From Kiritimatiellaeota bacterium B1221 (GTDB taxonomy: Bacteria > Verrucomicrobiota > Kiritimatiellia > SS1-B-03-39 > UBA6053): a stretch of DNA of 64,000 bases. The stretch covers positions 1-64,000 of the forward strand of contig JARHXX010000003.1 of the NCBI GenBank assembly GCA_029269125.1. Direction: 5' to 3'. Of this stretch, positions 63,927 through 64,000 are shown piece by piece. Positions within the stretch are counted from its first letter, which is position 1. Each line of letters starts with the position of its first letter. Position numbers and translations under genes: made by a program. Below the pieces are notes generated by a model that did no database searches, was not told the origin of the DNA, and saw only the letters and a list, made by a program, of their open reading frames with translations.

Positions 63927-64000
63927 ATGCAAAGATCTTCCCTATTACAATCCACACTCGACCGGATACTTAAAGCCCGGGTTTATGATGTCGCGGTAGA
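63927..64000 (+). CDS. ilvA: Probable threonine ammonia-lyase, first 24 codons (cut by window end)
   Basis: The window ends inside this gene. The first residues MQRSSLLQSTLDRILKARVY followed by DVAV match the N-terminus of biosynthetic threonine dehydratase, where RILxARVYDVA precedes the PLP domain. Catalytic residues lie beyond the window. IlvA makes 2-oxobutanoate for isoleucine. The start is tentative, as another ATG lies at 63916. Confidence 0.6.
   Translation, partial: MQRSSLLQSTLDRILKARVYDVAV

Overview
The window looks like a chromosomal segment of a Gram-negative Verrucomicrobiota bacterium, most likely an Opitutae/Puniceicoccales-type organism. This is an inference from gene content. 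The pointers are a Tol-Pal envelope system, a MoxR/Bat (VWA) operon, a PEP-CTERM remnant, a KAPAKK-rich histone-like protein, decayed sulfatases, and the short GAACATT-type intergenic repeat familiar from this phylum. I saw no rRNA, tRNA, CRISPR array or intact insertion sequence. At least five loci are visibly decaying: two sulfatases, a NifA-type activator, a PII protein and a PEP-CTERM protein. A sixth, a small exported protein, carries an apparent frameshift.

Layout. 0-8 kb: a GH38 alpha-mannosidase; a minus-strand deoC-aldehyde dehydrogenase-pseudo-dehydrogenase operon; a PEP-CTERM gene tail; a bile-acid/Na+ symporter-family transporter. 8-10 kb: a badly frameshifted sulfatase and a small Cys-rich protein. 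10-16.3 kb: a six-gene minus-strand moxR-DUF58-DUF4381-batA-batB-coiled-coil operon, then an AlkC-like glycosylase. 17.7-23.1 kb: a plus-strand run of a transposase-derived protein without catalytic residues, a PTS IIA protein, and tolQ-tolR-tolA-tolB-pal with a terminator. 23.3-27.6 kb: umuDC and trpEG, the latter behind a candidate Trp attenuator. 27.8-33 kb: a peroxiredoxin, DUF1566/EF-hand protein, and a ruined nifA-glnB regulatory pair. 33-48 kb: mostly housekeeping genes (pgm, argS, ctaA, rlmM, ung, recD2), two pseudopilins, lysine 2,3-aminomutase and an SDR, with related repeat copies in convergent gaps. 48-61.7 kb: carbohydrate metabolism. 61.7-64 kb: an exported acidic protein, an ECF sigma factor with a membrane-anchored toroid partner, and the first codons of a probable ilvA.

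How genes work together. Two GH94 phosphorylases, a LacI regulator divergent from the first, and a GH28 enzyme divergent from the second form a glycan-utilisation block that would conserve energy as sugar 1-phosphate; pgm elsewhere in the window could feed glucose 1-phosphate to glycolysis. Next to it, sucrose-phosphate synthase (with its own HAD domain), a separate sucrose-phosphate phosphatase and a translationally overlapping amylosucrase would make sucrose and convert it to alpha-glucan. DeoC and the aldehyde dehydrogenase pair suggest oxidation of an aldolase-derived aldehyde.

The most interesting signals are: (1) the domesticated RAYT-like protein with a DnaA-like C-terminus in front of ptsN-tol; (2) the Trp leader peptide/terminator upstream of trpE; (3) related repeats and an inverted-repeat element that abut or supply stop codons of flanking genes; (4) the split ALDH16-like enzyme; (5) a possibly leaderless lacI beside a palindromic operator; and (6) the sigma factor/toroid pair.
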